32,330 nt of DNA from a virus: positions 1 through 32,330 of IMG/VR virus record IMGVR_UViG_3300032893_000214; one strand, 5' to 3'. Position numbers and translations under genes: made by a program. The notes beneath the pieces were generated by a model. It worked only from the letters and a program-made list of their open reading frames with translations, made no database searches and was not told the origin of the DNA. Positions 16,937 to 24,598 of the stretch are shown in pieces (position 1 is the stretch's first letter; the number at the start of each line of letters is the position of its first letter).

Positions 16937-18463
16937 TCACAATCTAGTGGTAATGAAATCATCTTCCGCTGGCTCTGTTGCTCCTACCTCAATACCGTTG
17001 ATCGCCCTCGCTTGTATCATTATGCGATCGTATTCACGCATCGCAATCTGTACTTTGGCGTCGCTCTGCGTAATCCGCTCGCAGGTCGCCATGCCGATCG
17101 CCGCCCCAAGTCCTTCGCAGAACATGTCGTCGAAGGTCGGGACCAGGGCTACGTCGGCGACGAAGCGGTAGACGATCGGATAAGCCGTCCGGCTGATGAT
17201 GTAGTTCCCCTGGTATTCCCAATCGTTATACATCAGCCCGGTAGGCGCGCCGAGATAGGAGGTCGAGCCAGCCTTCGGGTCTTGTGGGGCTTCCCTCAGA
17301 AAGCCCGCCGGAAGCTGGAAAACGTTTCTCGTCGCGCTCTGCTCGACCGGGCCAGAACCCAAGGGATAGACCAGGAATGGGCTCTGCAAGGCGACATTGG
17401 GAACCTGGAGCCAGCCCGGCCCGTTCTGCGCGCTCTGGGTCAAGGTCGTCGTCCACGCGCTCGCAGACGAAACGGGAGGTTGATTGGTGTTCAAATCGAC
17501 CAGGGACTGATAGACCGTGCCGTTGCTGATCGCCGCCCAATAGGCCGCCGCCGTCGCGGGATTCTGATTGAGGTTTGCCGCCGAGCCGATCGCAACGTAT
17601 TGGATTTGTTTGTAATCGGCCAACATCCCGGCCGAGTAAGTCGTCGTCGGGCTCCATTCGGCAATCCCCGAGGTCGTCTGCTGAGAGTTGAATACCAACG
17701 GAGCCCCGCCACCGGTCGGCGCATTGGCGTACTGATTGGAATACTGAGAACTGCCGAGCGGGTACTGAGCCGGAGCGGGATAGGCCGCCCAATAGCTCGA
17801 TCCCAAGGCTGGCGCGTGGCCGACGTTGCCGTTCACGTAGGAGGTCCAGAGATTGCCGTTTGAATCCTGAACCGTGTTGCCCGCAGCGTAGGTCGTTCCC
17901 GAAGCCCAGGTGGGGAAAACGATGACCACCTGATCCTTGAAATAGGTATTGGTCGCAAGCCATACCGCAGGCGTCGTTGGGCTCACGCCGTTCGATTGCA
18001 TCTGGGAAATGTAGACGGCGTAAGTCCCATCGCCTGCTGCGACGTAGACGACATCGCCCGCATAATATTCGGTGTTGGGGTCGTAGGCATCACAGACCAT
18101 CGGGCCGAAATAGCAGTCCCAGGCGTTGGACGAGCCTGGCGCCAGATTGAGATTATCCGGGATCAGCGAAATCCAGGTCATCCCAGCCGAATCCGTGACC
18201 AGCGAACCGATGAAATAGGTCGTCACGCTCGACCACAACGGGGCGTTGATCTGCATCGTCGTGGTGGTGAAGGGGCGGAGAACCGCTAGGCGGGTGGCGA
18301 ATCGCCAGACATTGCGCCTCAGCTCGGCCCGTTTGACCTTGCCGTAGACGAAACTGCATTCCTTGGCCGGAACGCTGTCTTCTGAAAAGCCAAGCGAGCC
18401 GATCTGGGGAGCGCCGATATGCTGCATCCCGCGATTGCAGATGTCGACCGGGTTCTGAAACAT
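16937..18463 (-). CDS. head-tail adaptor / tail tubular protein A-like with inserted modules
   Basis: A 508-aa protein. The N-terminus (P-V-D-I-C-N-R-G-M-Q-H-I-G-A...S-L-G-F-S-E-D-S-V-P-A-K-E-C...Y-x-x-V-K-R-A-E-L-R-R-N-V-W-R-F-A) and the C-terminus (L-A-Y/G-A-A-I-G-M-A-T-C-E-R-I-T-Q-S-D...A-R-A-I-N-G-I-E) match podovirus adaptor (gp4/gp11-like) proteins, usually about 200-250 aa. The centre (about residues 78-340) holds four to five repeats of a W/Y-x5-Y-xx-G-xx-V...W/Y...P...W unit like CBM5/12 carbohydrate-binding modules. It joins the portal to the tail tube. GGGGAG lies eight bases before the ATG. Confidence 0.75.
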   Translation of the reverse strand: MFQNPVDICNRGMQHIGAPQIGSLGFSEDSVPAKECSFVYGKVKRAELRRNVWRFATRLAVLRPFTTTTMQINAPLWSSVTTYFIGSLVTDSAGMTWISLIPDNLNLAPGSSNAWDCYFGPMVCDAYDPNTEYYAGDVVYVAAGDGTYAVYISQMQSNGVSPTTPAVWLATNTYFKDQVVIVFPTWASGTTYAAGNTVQDSNGNLWTSYVNGNVGHAPALGSSYWAAYPAPAQYPLGSSQYSNQYANAPTGGGAPLVFNSQQTTSGIAEWSPTTTYSAGMLADYKQIQYVAIGSAANLNQNPATAAAYWAAISNGTVYQSLVDLNTNQPPVSSASAWTTTLTQSAQNGPGWLQVPNVALQSPFLVYPLGSGPVEQSATRNVFQLPAGFLREAPQDPKAGSTSYLGAPTGLMYNDWEYQGNYIISRTAYPIVYRFVADVALVPTFDDMFCEGLGAAIGMATCERITQSDAKVQIAMREYDRIMIQARAINGIEVGATEPAEDDFITTRL

Positions 18464-18509
18464 CTTCGGGACTCCCCATGAACCACAATATCCTGCGCGG
18501 CTTTGGGGG

Positions 18510-19529
18510 TCAACGCGCCGTCATGCGCCCCGGCGTCGCCAAGAACGGCAGATGATGCGGGATAAGGCCGCCGGTCGCGGCGTTGTAAACCAGCGTCACG
18601 CTCTCGCCCGTCAAAGCGTAAACGCCCTCGAGTGCGAACATGGTCCTTGCGGCGTTCAGGGCCTGAACCTGTCCCGTCAGCGCGTAGGCGCCCTGCGCCG
18701 CCAGCAGCGAGCGCGCCGCGTTCAAGGCCTGCGCTTCGCCGGTCAAAGCGTAAGAACCCTGCGCGGCGGCCAGAGAATAGGCCGCGCTTGTCGATCCGAC
18801 CAGCAGCGCCTCAAGAAAGTCCTGCGGATACCAGAAGGGCCAGGGGTCAGCGACGATCGCGAGCAATTGGGAAGGGCTGAAGAACGCGTTTGAGCACATG
18901 ACGGGGCCGGCCAGACCGTTCAAATAGTCCGCCGCCCAGTCCGTTCCGACGTAGTACGTGCCGTTTGGCGCTACAGCCGTCGAGCTGACGCCGGATACCG
19001 TTTTCGTCAGCACCGCCCCGGTGTTGAGATTGACGACGACGAAATTGACGCTGCCGCCAAGCTGCGCGCTGACGATGAAGAAATACGGGATATTCGCCGA
19101 CAAGGTCGGCCCGCTATACGTGTTTTTGTTTTGGACTGTAAAGGCTAGCGCCGCAGAGCCGCTATTAAACTGAACGCAATAGCCCGTGTGCGTAGTCGAA
19201 TTTTGAAAAATCGTCTGATAGCCGGAACCGGGCGAATTGGAGACAAAGAATCCCGCAATGGTGAATGAAGAAAAATTGGTGGTCGGCTGGCCGGAAAACG
19301 AGACTTTCTGCGAACTAGCCGTGAAGGATACCGCCGGGCCGATGAAGCCATTGATCGAGGCAACCGGCGCGCCGGCGATCGTGCCCGCCTTGCCGTTCGT
19401 CAAGCTGACGAAATCGTTCCCGGCCGGTATGGCGGAGAACAGCGCGCCGGCGGCGAGTGGATGCGTCGGATCGAACCCCGGCGCGCGCCCCGCCGGGAAG
19501 ACGAGAGGATCGCGGATTGCGAGCTGCAT
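18510..19529 (-). CDS. LamG/concanavalin-like virion protein with C-terminal repeats
   Basis: A 339-aa protein. Residues ~30-225 alternate beta-type hydrophobic and Ser/Thr/Gly-rich stretches typical of a LamG-like lectin fold (S-F-T-I-A-G-F-F...Y-x-V-Q-F...Y-Y-V-G-T-D-W...F-N/L-G-L-A-G-P-V, then F-F-S-P-S-Q-L). Residues 252-313 carry three 22-residue repeats (Q-G-x-Y-A-L-T-G-x-x-Q-A-L-N-A-A-R). AAAGGGG precedes the ATG. Probably a surface-exposed head or tail protein that contacts carbohydrate. The fold call is by pattern only. Confidence 0.55.
   Translation of the reverse strand: MQLAIRDPLVFPAGRAPGFDPTHPLAAGALFSAIPAGNDFVSLTNGKAGTIAGAPVASINGFIGPAVSFTASSQKVSFSGQPTTNFSSFTIAGFFVSNSPGSGYQTIFQNSTTHTGYCVQFNSGSAALAFTVQNKNTYSGPTLSANIPYFFIVSAQLGGSVNFVVVNLNTGAVLTKTVSGVSSTAVAPNGTYYVGTDWAADYLNGLAGPVMCSNAFFSPSQLLAIVADPWPFWYPQDFLEALLVGSTSAAYSLAAAQGSYALTGEAQALNAARSLLAAQGAYALTGQVQALNAARTMFALEGVYALTGESVTLVYNAATGGLIPHHLPFLATPGRMTAR
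18591..18776 (-). repeat. three tandem 22-aa coding repeats
   Basis: The 3' part of the LamG-like gene encodes three tandem units with period 22 aa (66 bases), each with G-x-Y-A-L-T-G at residues 258, 280 and 302. The first two units are the most alike. This points to recent internal duplication. Confidence 0.75.
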
Positions 19530-19541
19530 CGCCGCGCCCCT

Positions 19542-20048
19542 TTACTGCGCGATAACGCCGACAGGAGCCAGTTTGATGTATGGAGCGGTCGTGCCACCGG
19601 CGCCCAGCGTCGCCCCGGCGTTGTTCTGGACCAGCACGTAGAACTTGAGCGCCGGCAGACGGATGAGGCCGGAGGCTGGGTAGACCGTATTGTTCGCTCC
19701 GCCGATCGCTGTCGAGGCCGGCAACTGAATGATGAAGTTAGGATTCCGGGCCGGTACGGCGGAACTGGACTCGAAGGCCGTACCGTCCGGCGTGGTCAGA
19801 AACCATCCGGAGAGGTTAGGGGACCCCGAACCCGTGGTCAGGCCGGCGTTGCCCGGGTAGTAGAAAATCTCTCCCCAGATCGCCTGTCCGGTGTTGGAAT
19901 TAGTGAATAGGCCGCTCGATCCGTTGACTGAACTGACGATGACGCTCGTCGAGGTCAGACTCTCGATTTCCGTCGTCATCAGCGACAGGACCGAAGCGAT
20001 CAGGCCATTGTTGCTTGTACCGGGGGCCCAAAGGAAATTAGTGGCCAT
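19542..20048 (-). CDS. putative virion structural protein (168 aa)
   Basis: A 168-aa, Ser/Thr/Gly-rich protein without signal or membrane span. It is composed largely of beta-prone segments, including I-W-G-E-I-F-Y-Y-P-G and L-K-F-Y-V-L-V-Q-N-N-A-G-A. GAGGG precedes the ATG. It lies among small virion genes between the capsid and the tail adaptor, so a head decoration, head-tail or tail-surface role is likely. No family is recognised. Confidence 0.55.
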   Translation of the reverse strand: MATNFLWAPGTSNNGLIASVLSLMTTEIESLTSTSVIVSSVNGSSGLFTNSNTGQAIWGEIFYYPGNAGLTTGSGSPNLSGWFLTTPDGTAFESSSAVPARNPNFIIQLPASTAIGGANNTVYPASGLIRLPALKFYVLVQNNAGATLGAGGTTAPYIKLAPVGVIAQ

Positions 20049-20055
20049 CTCGCCC

Positions 20056-20484
20056 TCATGTCATCTGGAAAAGACCGTTCGCCCCGTCGAACGAAACGGT
20101 GAACGTGTCGCCGGAATTGAGCGAGATCGACGAACCGTAATCGAACCAGCACACCAATTCCTTGTTGCTGTCGCTCGACAGATAGATCACCGCGTAGCGG
20201 AAGGGCCCCATGCCGCCGCCCGAGCCGGTCCAGGTAACATTGGTCGCCAGCACCTTTTCAATCCCGGAAGCAGACGAGTCCGACATCGCAGACGAAGCGC
20301 CGCCGGTCGTGTAACCTCCACCGTTGGCGACCTCGTTGCCAGAAATATCGCCGTATAAGTGATTCGTCGCGACTGGCGCCGTATTGGTGAGCATCACCTT
20401 ATACGTTGCGCCGCCGGACTTGAAATTGTGGACGCCCTGGCAGACATCCTGCGTGAACAGATTGAACTTGTTAAAACTTGCCAC
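20056..20484 (-). CDS. conserved phage structural-type protein (142 aa)
   Basis: A 142-aa protein starting at a GTG whose first base is shared with the preceding TAG stop, so translation is probably coupled. It has the pattern G-V-H-N-F-x-S-G-G-A-T-Y-K-V-M-L-T-N-T-A-P-V-A-T-N...G-N-E-V-A-N-G-G-G-Y-T-T-G-G near the N-terminus, which recurs in small phage virion proteins of unknown function. It is beta-rich and has no signal peptide. Confidence 0.65.
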   Translation of the reverse strand: MASFNKFNLFTQDVCQGVHNFKSGGATYKVMLTNTAPVATNHLYGDISGNEVANGGGYTTGGASSAMSDSSASGIEKVLATNVTWTGSGGGMGPFRYAVIYLSSDSNKELVCWFDYGSSISLNSGDTFTVSFDGANGLFQMT

Positions 20485-21026
20485 TAGAAGCTGGCCCCGA
20501 GTTTGCCGGTTTCAGCCTGCAAGGTAAAGGATTTGGCGCCGAATTTCTGCGCCAGCGGACCGAGGTCGGCGAGAATCGCCGCGGTCGCCTTCTCACGTTC
20601 GGCGATCTTGCGCTCGCGTTCGTTCAGCGCCGCCTCACGCTCGGCAATCGCCTTTTCGCGCCCGTCGAGCGCCTCGGTGCGCCGAGCGTGGGCCTGATGG
20701 GCCTCCTCCAACGCCGAGGCCGCAGCCACCGCCTCGCGCCGCTGTGTTTCCATCCTGGCGACGAAATCGCGCTGGTCGGCGGCCAGAACCGCAATCTTGG
20801 CCTGATAGTCGGCAAGATCGCGCTCGAGCGCCGCGCGCCCGGCGGCGATTTCGGCCTTTGCCTCATCGGCCGCGCGCTGCGCCGCCTGCGCGCCGGTCAG
20901 GGCTTCGTTGGCCGCGTCGGCCTGCGCCTTGAGATCGGTCAGCAGGGCGCGGTGCTTGACCGGATCGGCCAGCACCTGCAGCAGCGCGAAGGTTTCGTTG
21001 GTCGCGGCGGGCGGAAGAAAGGCCAT
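20484..21026 (-). CDS. coiled-coil protein
   Basis: A 180-aa protein dominated by an Ala/Glu/Arg-rich coiled coil (about residues 30-150) with heptad-like spacing and E-R-E-A-A-L-N-E-R-E-R-K-I-A-E-R-E-K. AGGA precedes the ATG. It is located between small virion genes. It could be a structural rod, a minor tail component or an assembly chaperone; nothing in the sequence decides. Confidence 0.6.
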   Translation of the reverse strand: MAFLPPAATNETFALLQVLADPVKHRALLTDLKAQADAANEALTGAQAAQRAADEAKAEIAAGRAALERDLADYQAKIAVLAADQRDFVARMETQRREAVAAASALEEAHQAHARRTEALDGREKAIAEREAALNERERKIAEREKATAAILADLGPLAQKFGAKSFTLQAETGKLGASF

Positions 21027-21037
21027 GATGGCGTCCT

Positions 21038-21349
21038 TTAGGTGTTCGTGATCGCCGCCACTTTATACGATTGGCCCTTGGGAATGCCAAAATATTCAGT
21101 CTGGTTGGCCGCCAGGCGCTTGTTGCCGGTCGTGGCGGTCGGAGCCGCGCCAAAGGCGATCGAGCAAATCGCGTCGGTATGGATGCGGACGAACCGCGTC
21201 GCCGAGTTGAACGGATTGGTGCAGGCGGCCGATGAACCGGAGATGGAAATCGTCTGCTCGGCGATCGGCGGCTCCATCACCATCTGCCCGCGCTGGTTGG
21301 CCGGGGCCACCACGATCTCGGCGTATTCGGCGATGTAGAGGACCGACAT
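21038..21349 (-). CDS. conserved small virion-type protein (103 aa)
   Basis: 103 aa from the ATG at 21349; the open frame extends upstream to 21493, but that part overlaps the previous gene and has no family-like sequence. The protein carries L-Y-I-A-E-Y, P-P-I-A-E-Q-T, T-R-F-V-R-I-H-T-D-A-I-C-S-I-A-F-G and A-A-N-Q-T-E-Y-F-G-I-P, a pattern familiar from small phage proteins encoded near capsid genes. The function is unknown, probably structural. Confidence 0.65.
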   Translation of the reverse strand: MSVLYIAEYAEIVVAPANQRGQMVMEPPIAEQTISISGSSAACTNPFNSATRFVRIHTDAICSIAFGAAPTATTGNKRLAANQTEYFGIPKGQSYKVAAITNT

Positions 21350-21356
21350 CAGGAGC

Positions 21357-21593
21357 CTACGGAGTTTGCAGAACGAGCACAGGCGAGGCCAAAGTCCCAT
21401 CCGTGCGGATATAGTTTTCGATCGCCTGGAGCATAGCGATGGCGTCTTGCCGGGAGAGGCCGGGTGTGGCGGTCGTGCTGATCTTGACCGCAATCGTCGT
21501 CGTTGGATCGGAACCAGCCTCCGCCACCTGGGATATCGAAGCCGGCCCGTAAGGCGGAACGCCGTTGGTCATGCTGATCCAATAGAGCGCCAT
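21357..21593 (-). CDS. small protein of unknown function (78 aa)
   Basis: A 78-aa soluble protein with a C-terminal amphipathic helix (S-R-Q-D-A-I-A-M-L-Q-A-I-E-N-Y-I-R-T). GGAG lies seven bases before the ATG, and the next gene starts seven bases after its stop. It is a close neighbour of the virion genes; no family is recognised. Confidence 0.55.
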   Translation of the reverse strand: MALYWISMTNGVPPYGPASISQVAEAGSDPTTTIAVKISTTATPGLSRQDAIAMLQAIENYIRTDGTLASPVLVLQTP

Positions 21594-21652
21594 CGCCTAT
21601 CTCCAAGAGAGAACCGCCGGACCTCGGTCCGGCGGGTTTGCCCTTTTCAGCC

Positions 21653-22324
21653 TCAGTTCGGGAACGGCCATTCGGCCCAGGAAATCCCGAGGTCCATAAC
21701 CGAGGAGGTCCACGCGCCGGTCGACATCGCCGCCGAGATGAGATCGCCGGGGAACAGAACGCGCTTGCCCTTGAACTCGTAGTGGACCGGAATGCCGTTG
21801 GCGACCGACGTGGTGTTCCACGAGTTGATGATCTCGATGCGCACCGGGGTCGTGCCGGAGAGATGGGTCAGGGCGGAATAGAAGATGCCCGAGGGGCCGC
21901 CCTTGCCCGGCGCGCCGCCGAACACGTTGGTGCCGAACACGCCCGGCGTGGTGAAAGTCGCCTGACCGGAAACCGGGGCGCCCTGCCAGTAAAGGCCGAG
22001 CACGTCGATGACGGTGGTCGCCGACAGCAGGCCGACATCCATGTCGATGAGTTCAAGCACCTTGCCCGAGTTCGGCGGGTTGTAGAGCGAGAACACCGAG
22101 ACGAGGCCCGACGCGATGACCGGGGTGGTCACTGCGGTGCGGTTGGCGGTAAACAGATTGCCGCGCAGCGCGGCGGCGTATTGCGGGCCATGAATCTCGG
22201 CGACAAGCTGCTCGTTCTGCTTGCCGAGGTTCATCTGGCCGTCCTGGCCGTCCGGCGAGTTGAGAAGCGCCGGGTTCTGGATCAGGCCGTAGTTGTTGGT
22301 CGAGGACGAGGAAGCGTCGGACAT
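21653..22324 (-). CDS. putative virion protein (223 aa)
   Basis: A 223-aa protein with a polar N-terminus (Ser/Asn/Gln-rich, ~30 residues) followed by a beta-rich region containing H-G-P-Q-Y-A-A-A-L-R-G-N-L-F-T-A, V-F-S-L-Y-N-P-P-N-S-G-K-V-L-E-L-I and N-G-I-P-V-H-Y-E-F-K-G-K-R. The strong AGGAG site fits a highly made protein. Encoded shortly after the capsid gene, it may be a capsid decoration or spike component. No family is recognised. Confidence 0.6.
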   Translation of the reverse strand: MSDASSSSTNNYGLIQNPALLNSPDGQDGQMNLGKQNEQLVAEIHGPQYAAALRGNLFTANRTAVTTPVIASGLVSVFSLYNPPNSGKVLELIDMDVGLLSATTVIDVLGLYWQGAPVSGQATFTTPGVFGTNVFGGAPGKGGPSGIFYSALTHLSGTTPVRIEIINSWNTTSVANGIPVHYEFKGKRVLFPGDLISAAMSTGAWTSSVMDLGISWAEWPFPN

Positions 22325-22337
22325 CGGTATTGCTCCT

Positions 22338-22583
22338 TTACAGCGGCGGCAGGTCAGTTCCAGCGATGCCTACCGCCCCGCCAGAGTTGATGTAGGCCCG
22401 AAGTTTCTCGATCAGCAGGTTGACATCCTTGCGGGTGATCCCGGTCGCCGCACTGCCGTTGTTGATCTGGATGCGCAATTCGACATCGACCGCAGTGCCG
22501 GCGGTCGATGCCCCCGCGGTGACGCCGAACGGATTGATGTTCGATCCGCGCTTTGCGCCCAGGTAGTAGTTGACCGCGGCCAT
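22338..22583 (-). CDS. small protein of unknown function (81 aa)
   Basis: An 81-aa protein with N-Y-Y-L-G-A-K-R-G near the start and a predicted helix (R-K-D-V-N-L-L-I-E-K-L-R-A-Y-I) near the end. GAGGG precedes the ATG. Size and place, between two beta-rich virion proteins near the capsid gene, suggest a minor structural or head-completion protein. Confidence 0.55.
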   Translation of the reverse strand: MAAVNYYLGAKRGSNINPFGVTAGASTAGTAVDVELRIQINNGSAATGITRKDVNLLIEKLRAYINSGGAVGIAGTDLPPL

Positions 22584-22593
22584 GTCGGCGCCC

Positions 22594-23247
22594 TCAGATC
22601 ACATAGACCACGCTGGCCGCGATATAGGCCGCCGCCGGGGTCGTCGCCTGGGTCGAGAGATAGAGCAAGAGATCGAAGAAGCCGCCGGGATCGGCCGGGT
22701 AGCCCTGCGTATTGGTGAAGCCGAAGAATTCCCACAGCGGGAGATTACGGCCCGACGGCCACCAGCCGGCGAGAGAGCCGTTGAACAACACTTCATTGTT
22801 CAATTTCGCCGCGTTGTTGCCGACTGTCAGCGTGCCGAACAGTTTGTTCGGGCTGGAATAGGACGTGATGGAAGTCACGGCGCCGGTCTTTGCCGTAGTC
22901 GGGATGCAAGTCGAGGTCGTCGCGGTCAGGCCGTTGTTGGCGGTGTAAGCCTGTCCCGTACCGTCGAACAGCGAGTCGGAGAAGGCGACGTTGATGTCGA
23001 ACACCGCTCCGGCGCCGCCCGTATCGAGCACGCCAAGGTCGATCTTGACCGACTTGATCTTGGCGGCGGTCGGAAAGCGGCAGAGTCGGTAGGTCGAGCC
23101 GGTCTGGGTCATGCCCGAAGCGGTGGCGGCGATATAATCGTCGACCTGGAACAGCCGCCCGGGGCCGCCCTCGCCAGACGACAGCGTCTGGATCGGCTGG
23201 GTGTCGAGCGTCGTGTTGAAGCCGGAGGTCAGGTTCTCAATGGTCAT
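22594..23247 (-). CDS. putative capsid cement/decoration protein (217 aa)
   Basis: A 217-aa, beta-rich protein encoded immediately after the major capsid gene (12 bases), with a strong AAGGAG site. It has F-Q-V-D-D-Y-I-A-A-T-A-S-G, a V-K-I-D-L-G-V-L-D stretch and a hydrophobic C-terminus. In BPP-1-like phages a cement protein is encoded next to the capsid gene, so that role is the best guess. No sequence signature supports it directly. Confidence 0.5.
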   Translation of the reverse strand: MTIENLTSGFNTTLDTQPIQTLSSGEGGPGRLFQVDDYIAATASGMTQTGSTYRLCRFPTAAKIKSVKIDLGVLDTGGAGAVFDINVAFSDSLFDGTGQAYTANNGLTATTSTCIPTTAKTGAVTSITSYSSPNKLFGTLTVGNNAAKLNNEVLFNGSLAGWWPSGRNLPLWEFFGFTNTQGYPADPGGFFDLLLYLSTQATTPAAAYIAASVVYVI

Positions 23248-23259
23248 TGGCGACGCTCC

Positions 23260-24192
23260 TTACGGCGTAATGTCCGAGCCCGAGGTGTCGGCGCAGAGAA
23301 TCTGCAACACCTTGCCGGGCTGCAAGCGGGTCGCGCCGAACATCGCGGTCGTGTAAATCTGCCAGGGCCGGCCGGTCAGGTCGACGCGCGGATCGATGTT
23401 GTTGGTCAGGTCTTTCCACATGCCGAGGTAGAGGCCAGACTTGACGAAGCACAGCACGCCGCGGGTGGTGTTGATCGTGGTCTGCGGCAGGCGCTCCATC
23501 ACCACGATGTCGAAGCCGAGGAAGCGTTTGACCCGGCCGTCGACCAGCTTCGGCGCGTCGGCGAATTCGGTCGAAACCACTTCGACCTGGTTCAGAAGGT
23601 CCGATTCCTGCTGGGAGCCGATGACCATCGTCGGCTGATCGGACTCCAGTTCATTGTGATAGTGGCGCAGGATGCGCTTGGCTTCGATGAACTTCGCCAC
23701 TGTCAGGCCGGAGGCGGCCGACGAGCCGAAGGTCGCCGAAATCTGGAAGTTCGTGGTCGAGAAGCTTTCCGAGGTCAGCCCCGAGGCGTCCTGGCCGAGC
23801 TGGGCCGTTCCCGTGGCGTTGGCGATGATGCAGTCGTCCCAGGCGCGGCCGGTCGCAAGGGCTGCGGCCTCGGTCAACGGCGACTTGGGATCGACGATGG
23901 TCTGGAGTTCGTCGAAGGTGTCGACGAGTTGGGTGATGTCGCCTTCCTGTGGGAAAACCCACCGGCGGACATATTCGGCGTCCTGACGCTCCAGGGGCGC
24001 GAATCGCCCGCGCGGCTGGCGCATCGTGACGGAGCCGACCTGGTTGATGGGCGAAGCCATCTTGCCGACGTGGAAGCCTTCGCGCAGCCGGCCGCGAAGC
24101 ATCGAACCGCGCTGCTGGAGCAGCAATTCGAGGTTCGTGCTGAATTGGGTCGTATAAAGCGGGATCAGGCCATTATCGAAAGAACCAGCCAT
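23260..24192 (-). CDS. major capsid protein
   Basis: 310 aa from the ATG at 24192, which has GGAGG six bases upstream; a TTG four codons earlier would overlap that site. Sequence features of HK97-fold podovirus capsid proteins include an N-terminal arm rich in Gln/Arg, a central D-E-L-Q-T-I-V-D-P-K-S-P-L-T-E-A-A-A-L-A helix, a variable beta region, D-Q-P-T-M-V-I-G-S-Q-Q and F-L-G-F-D-I-V-V-M-E-R-L-P, and a C-terminal W-K-D-L...R-P-W-Q-I-Y-T-T-A-M-F-G-A-T-R strand. It follows the scaffold gene and a 59-aa gene. The untranslated region before it carries repeated hairpins. Confidence 0.88.
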   Translation of the reverse strand: MAGSFDNGLIPLYTTQFSTNLELLLQQRGSMLRGRLREGFHVGKMASPINQVGSVTMRQPRGRFAPLERQDAEYVRRWVFPQEGDITQLVDTFDELQTIVDPKSPLTEAAALATGRAWDDCIIANATGTAQLGQDASGLTSESFSTTNFQISATFGSSAASGLTVAKFIEAKRILRHYHNELESDQPTMVIGSQQESDLLNQVEVVSTEFADAPKLVDGRVKRFLGFDIVVMERLPQTTINTTRGVLCFVKSGLYLGMWKDLTNNIDPRVDLTGRPWQIYTTAMFGATRLQPGKVLQILCADTSGSDITP

Positions 24193-24417
24193 AGCGGCCT
24201 CCAAGAACCAAATCTCTCTTGGCCTTGTCGCGCTAAGCGGGGCCGGATCGTCGTCAGAGAGGCTTGTCCTTGCGGGGCCTGGATATCTTAAAGGCTTGTC
24301 CTTAACGGGGCCTGAAATGGGGCGGGCCGAAGCCCGTCCGAAGTCTTGAGCGTCTCGGCGCGTAGCTTGTCCTTACGGGGCTACGACGGGATGAAACTAC
24401 ATCAGAAAACGGAAAAG
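24193..24417 (-). ncRNA. structured leader with four related hairpins before the capsid gene
   Basis: A 225-base gap on the transcribed strand upstream of the capsid gene. Four hairpins share the loop CCCG(n)AAGGACAA: at 24361-24385 (stem CGTAGC/GCTACG), 24292-24313 (AGGC/GCCT), 24260-24280 (AGGC/GCCT) and 24221-24244 (GGCC/GGCC, diverged longer loop). The stems differ but still pair, which is what is expected of an RNA element. The exposed AAGGA in the loops resembles a ribosome-binding site. None is followed by a U-run, so they are not intrinsic terminators. The role is unknown; possibilities are message processing or stability, antitermination, or binding of a phage protein. Confidence 0.65.
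24321..24339 (-). other. UUCG-capped hairpin in the capsid leader
   Basis: On the transcribed strand, CGGGC-TTCG-GCCCG (24323-24336) forms a five-pair stem with the very stable UUCG tetraloop, extended by two G-C pairs after one mismatch. No U-tract follows. It lies between the first and second repeated hairpins. Confidence 0.65.
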
Positions 24418-24597
24418 TCAACTCTTGCTGGCGTGCTTGGCGAGTTTGCCGATCTTATGGCCCTTATCTGCTTTCAGATAATCATTGGCGACGTTCGCCG
24501 GCGCGGGCTTTTTGCCATGCGCGCGAAGCTGAGCCCGGCCCTTGGCGGACCGGGACATCGCCATGAAGGCGTGCTGCGCCTGCGAAGTCGAGGGCAT
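24418..24597 (-). CDS. 59-aa basic protein, DUF3008-like
   Basis: A 59-aa, Lys/Ala-rich protein beginning MPSTSQAQHAFMAMSRSAKG and ending in a Lys-rich tail. The opening M-P-x-x-S-x-x-Q-x-x-x-M/F pattern, with a later Y-L-K-A-D-K-G, recalls small DUF3008-type and related phage proteins (MPxKSxxQxxxM). The ATG lies one base after the scaffold stop (TGAC-ATG), so translation is coupled. The basic charge suggests nucleic-acid or capsid contact. It is easily overlooked because of its length. Confidence 0.6.
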   Translation of the reverse strand: MPSTSQAQHAFMAMSRSAKGRAQLRAHGKKPAPANVANDYLKADKGHKIGKLAKHASKS

Positions 24598-24598
24598 G

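Noticed and set aside
5224-20484. Diversity-generating retroelement, as in BPP-1
   Set aside because: No reverse transcriptase gene and no template/variable repeat pair with adenine-specific differences were seen; the poly-Gly and LamG repeats are protein repeats.
22570-24291. Long forward open frame (573 codons) opposite the capsid and cement genes
   Set aside because: Antisense to well supported leftward genes; Arg/Gly/Ala-rich composition typical of reverse-frame artefacts in high-GC DNA.
24193-24417. CRISPR array or tandem transcription terminators
   Set aside because: Repeats are short hairpins at uneven spacing with no spacers, and none is followed by a U-run.
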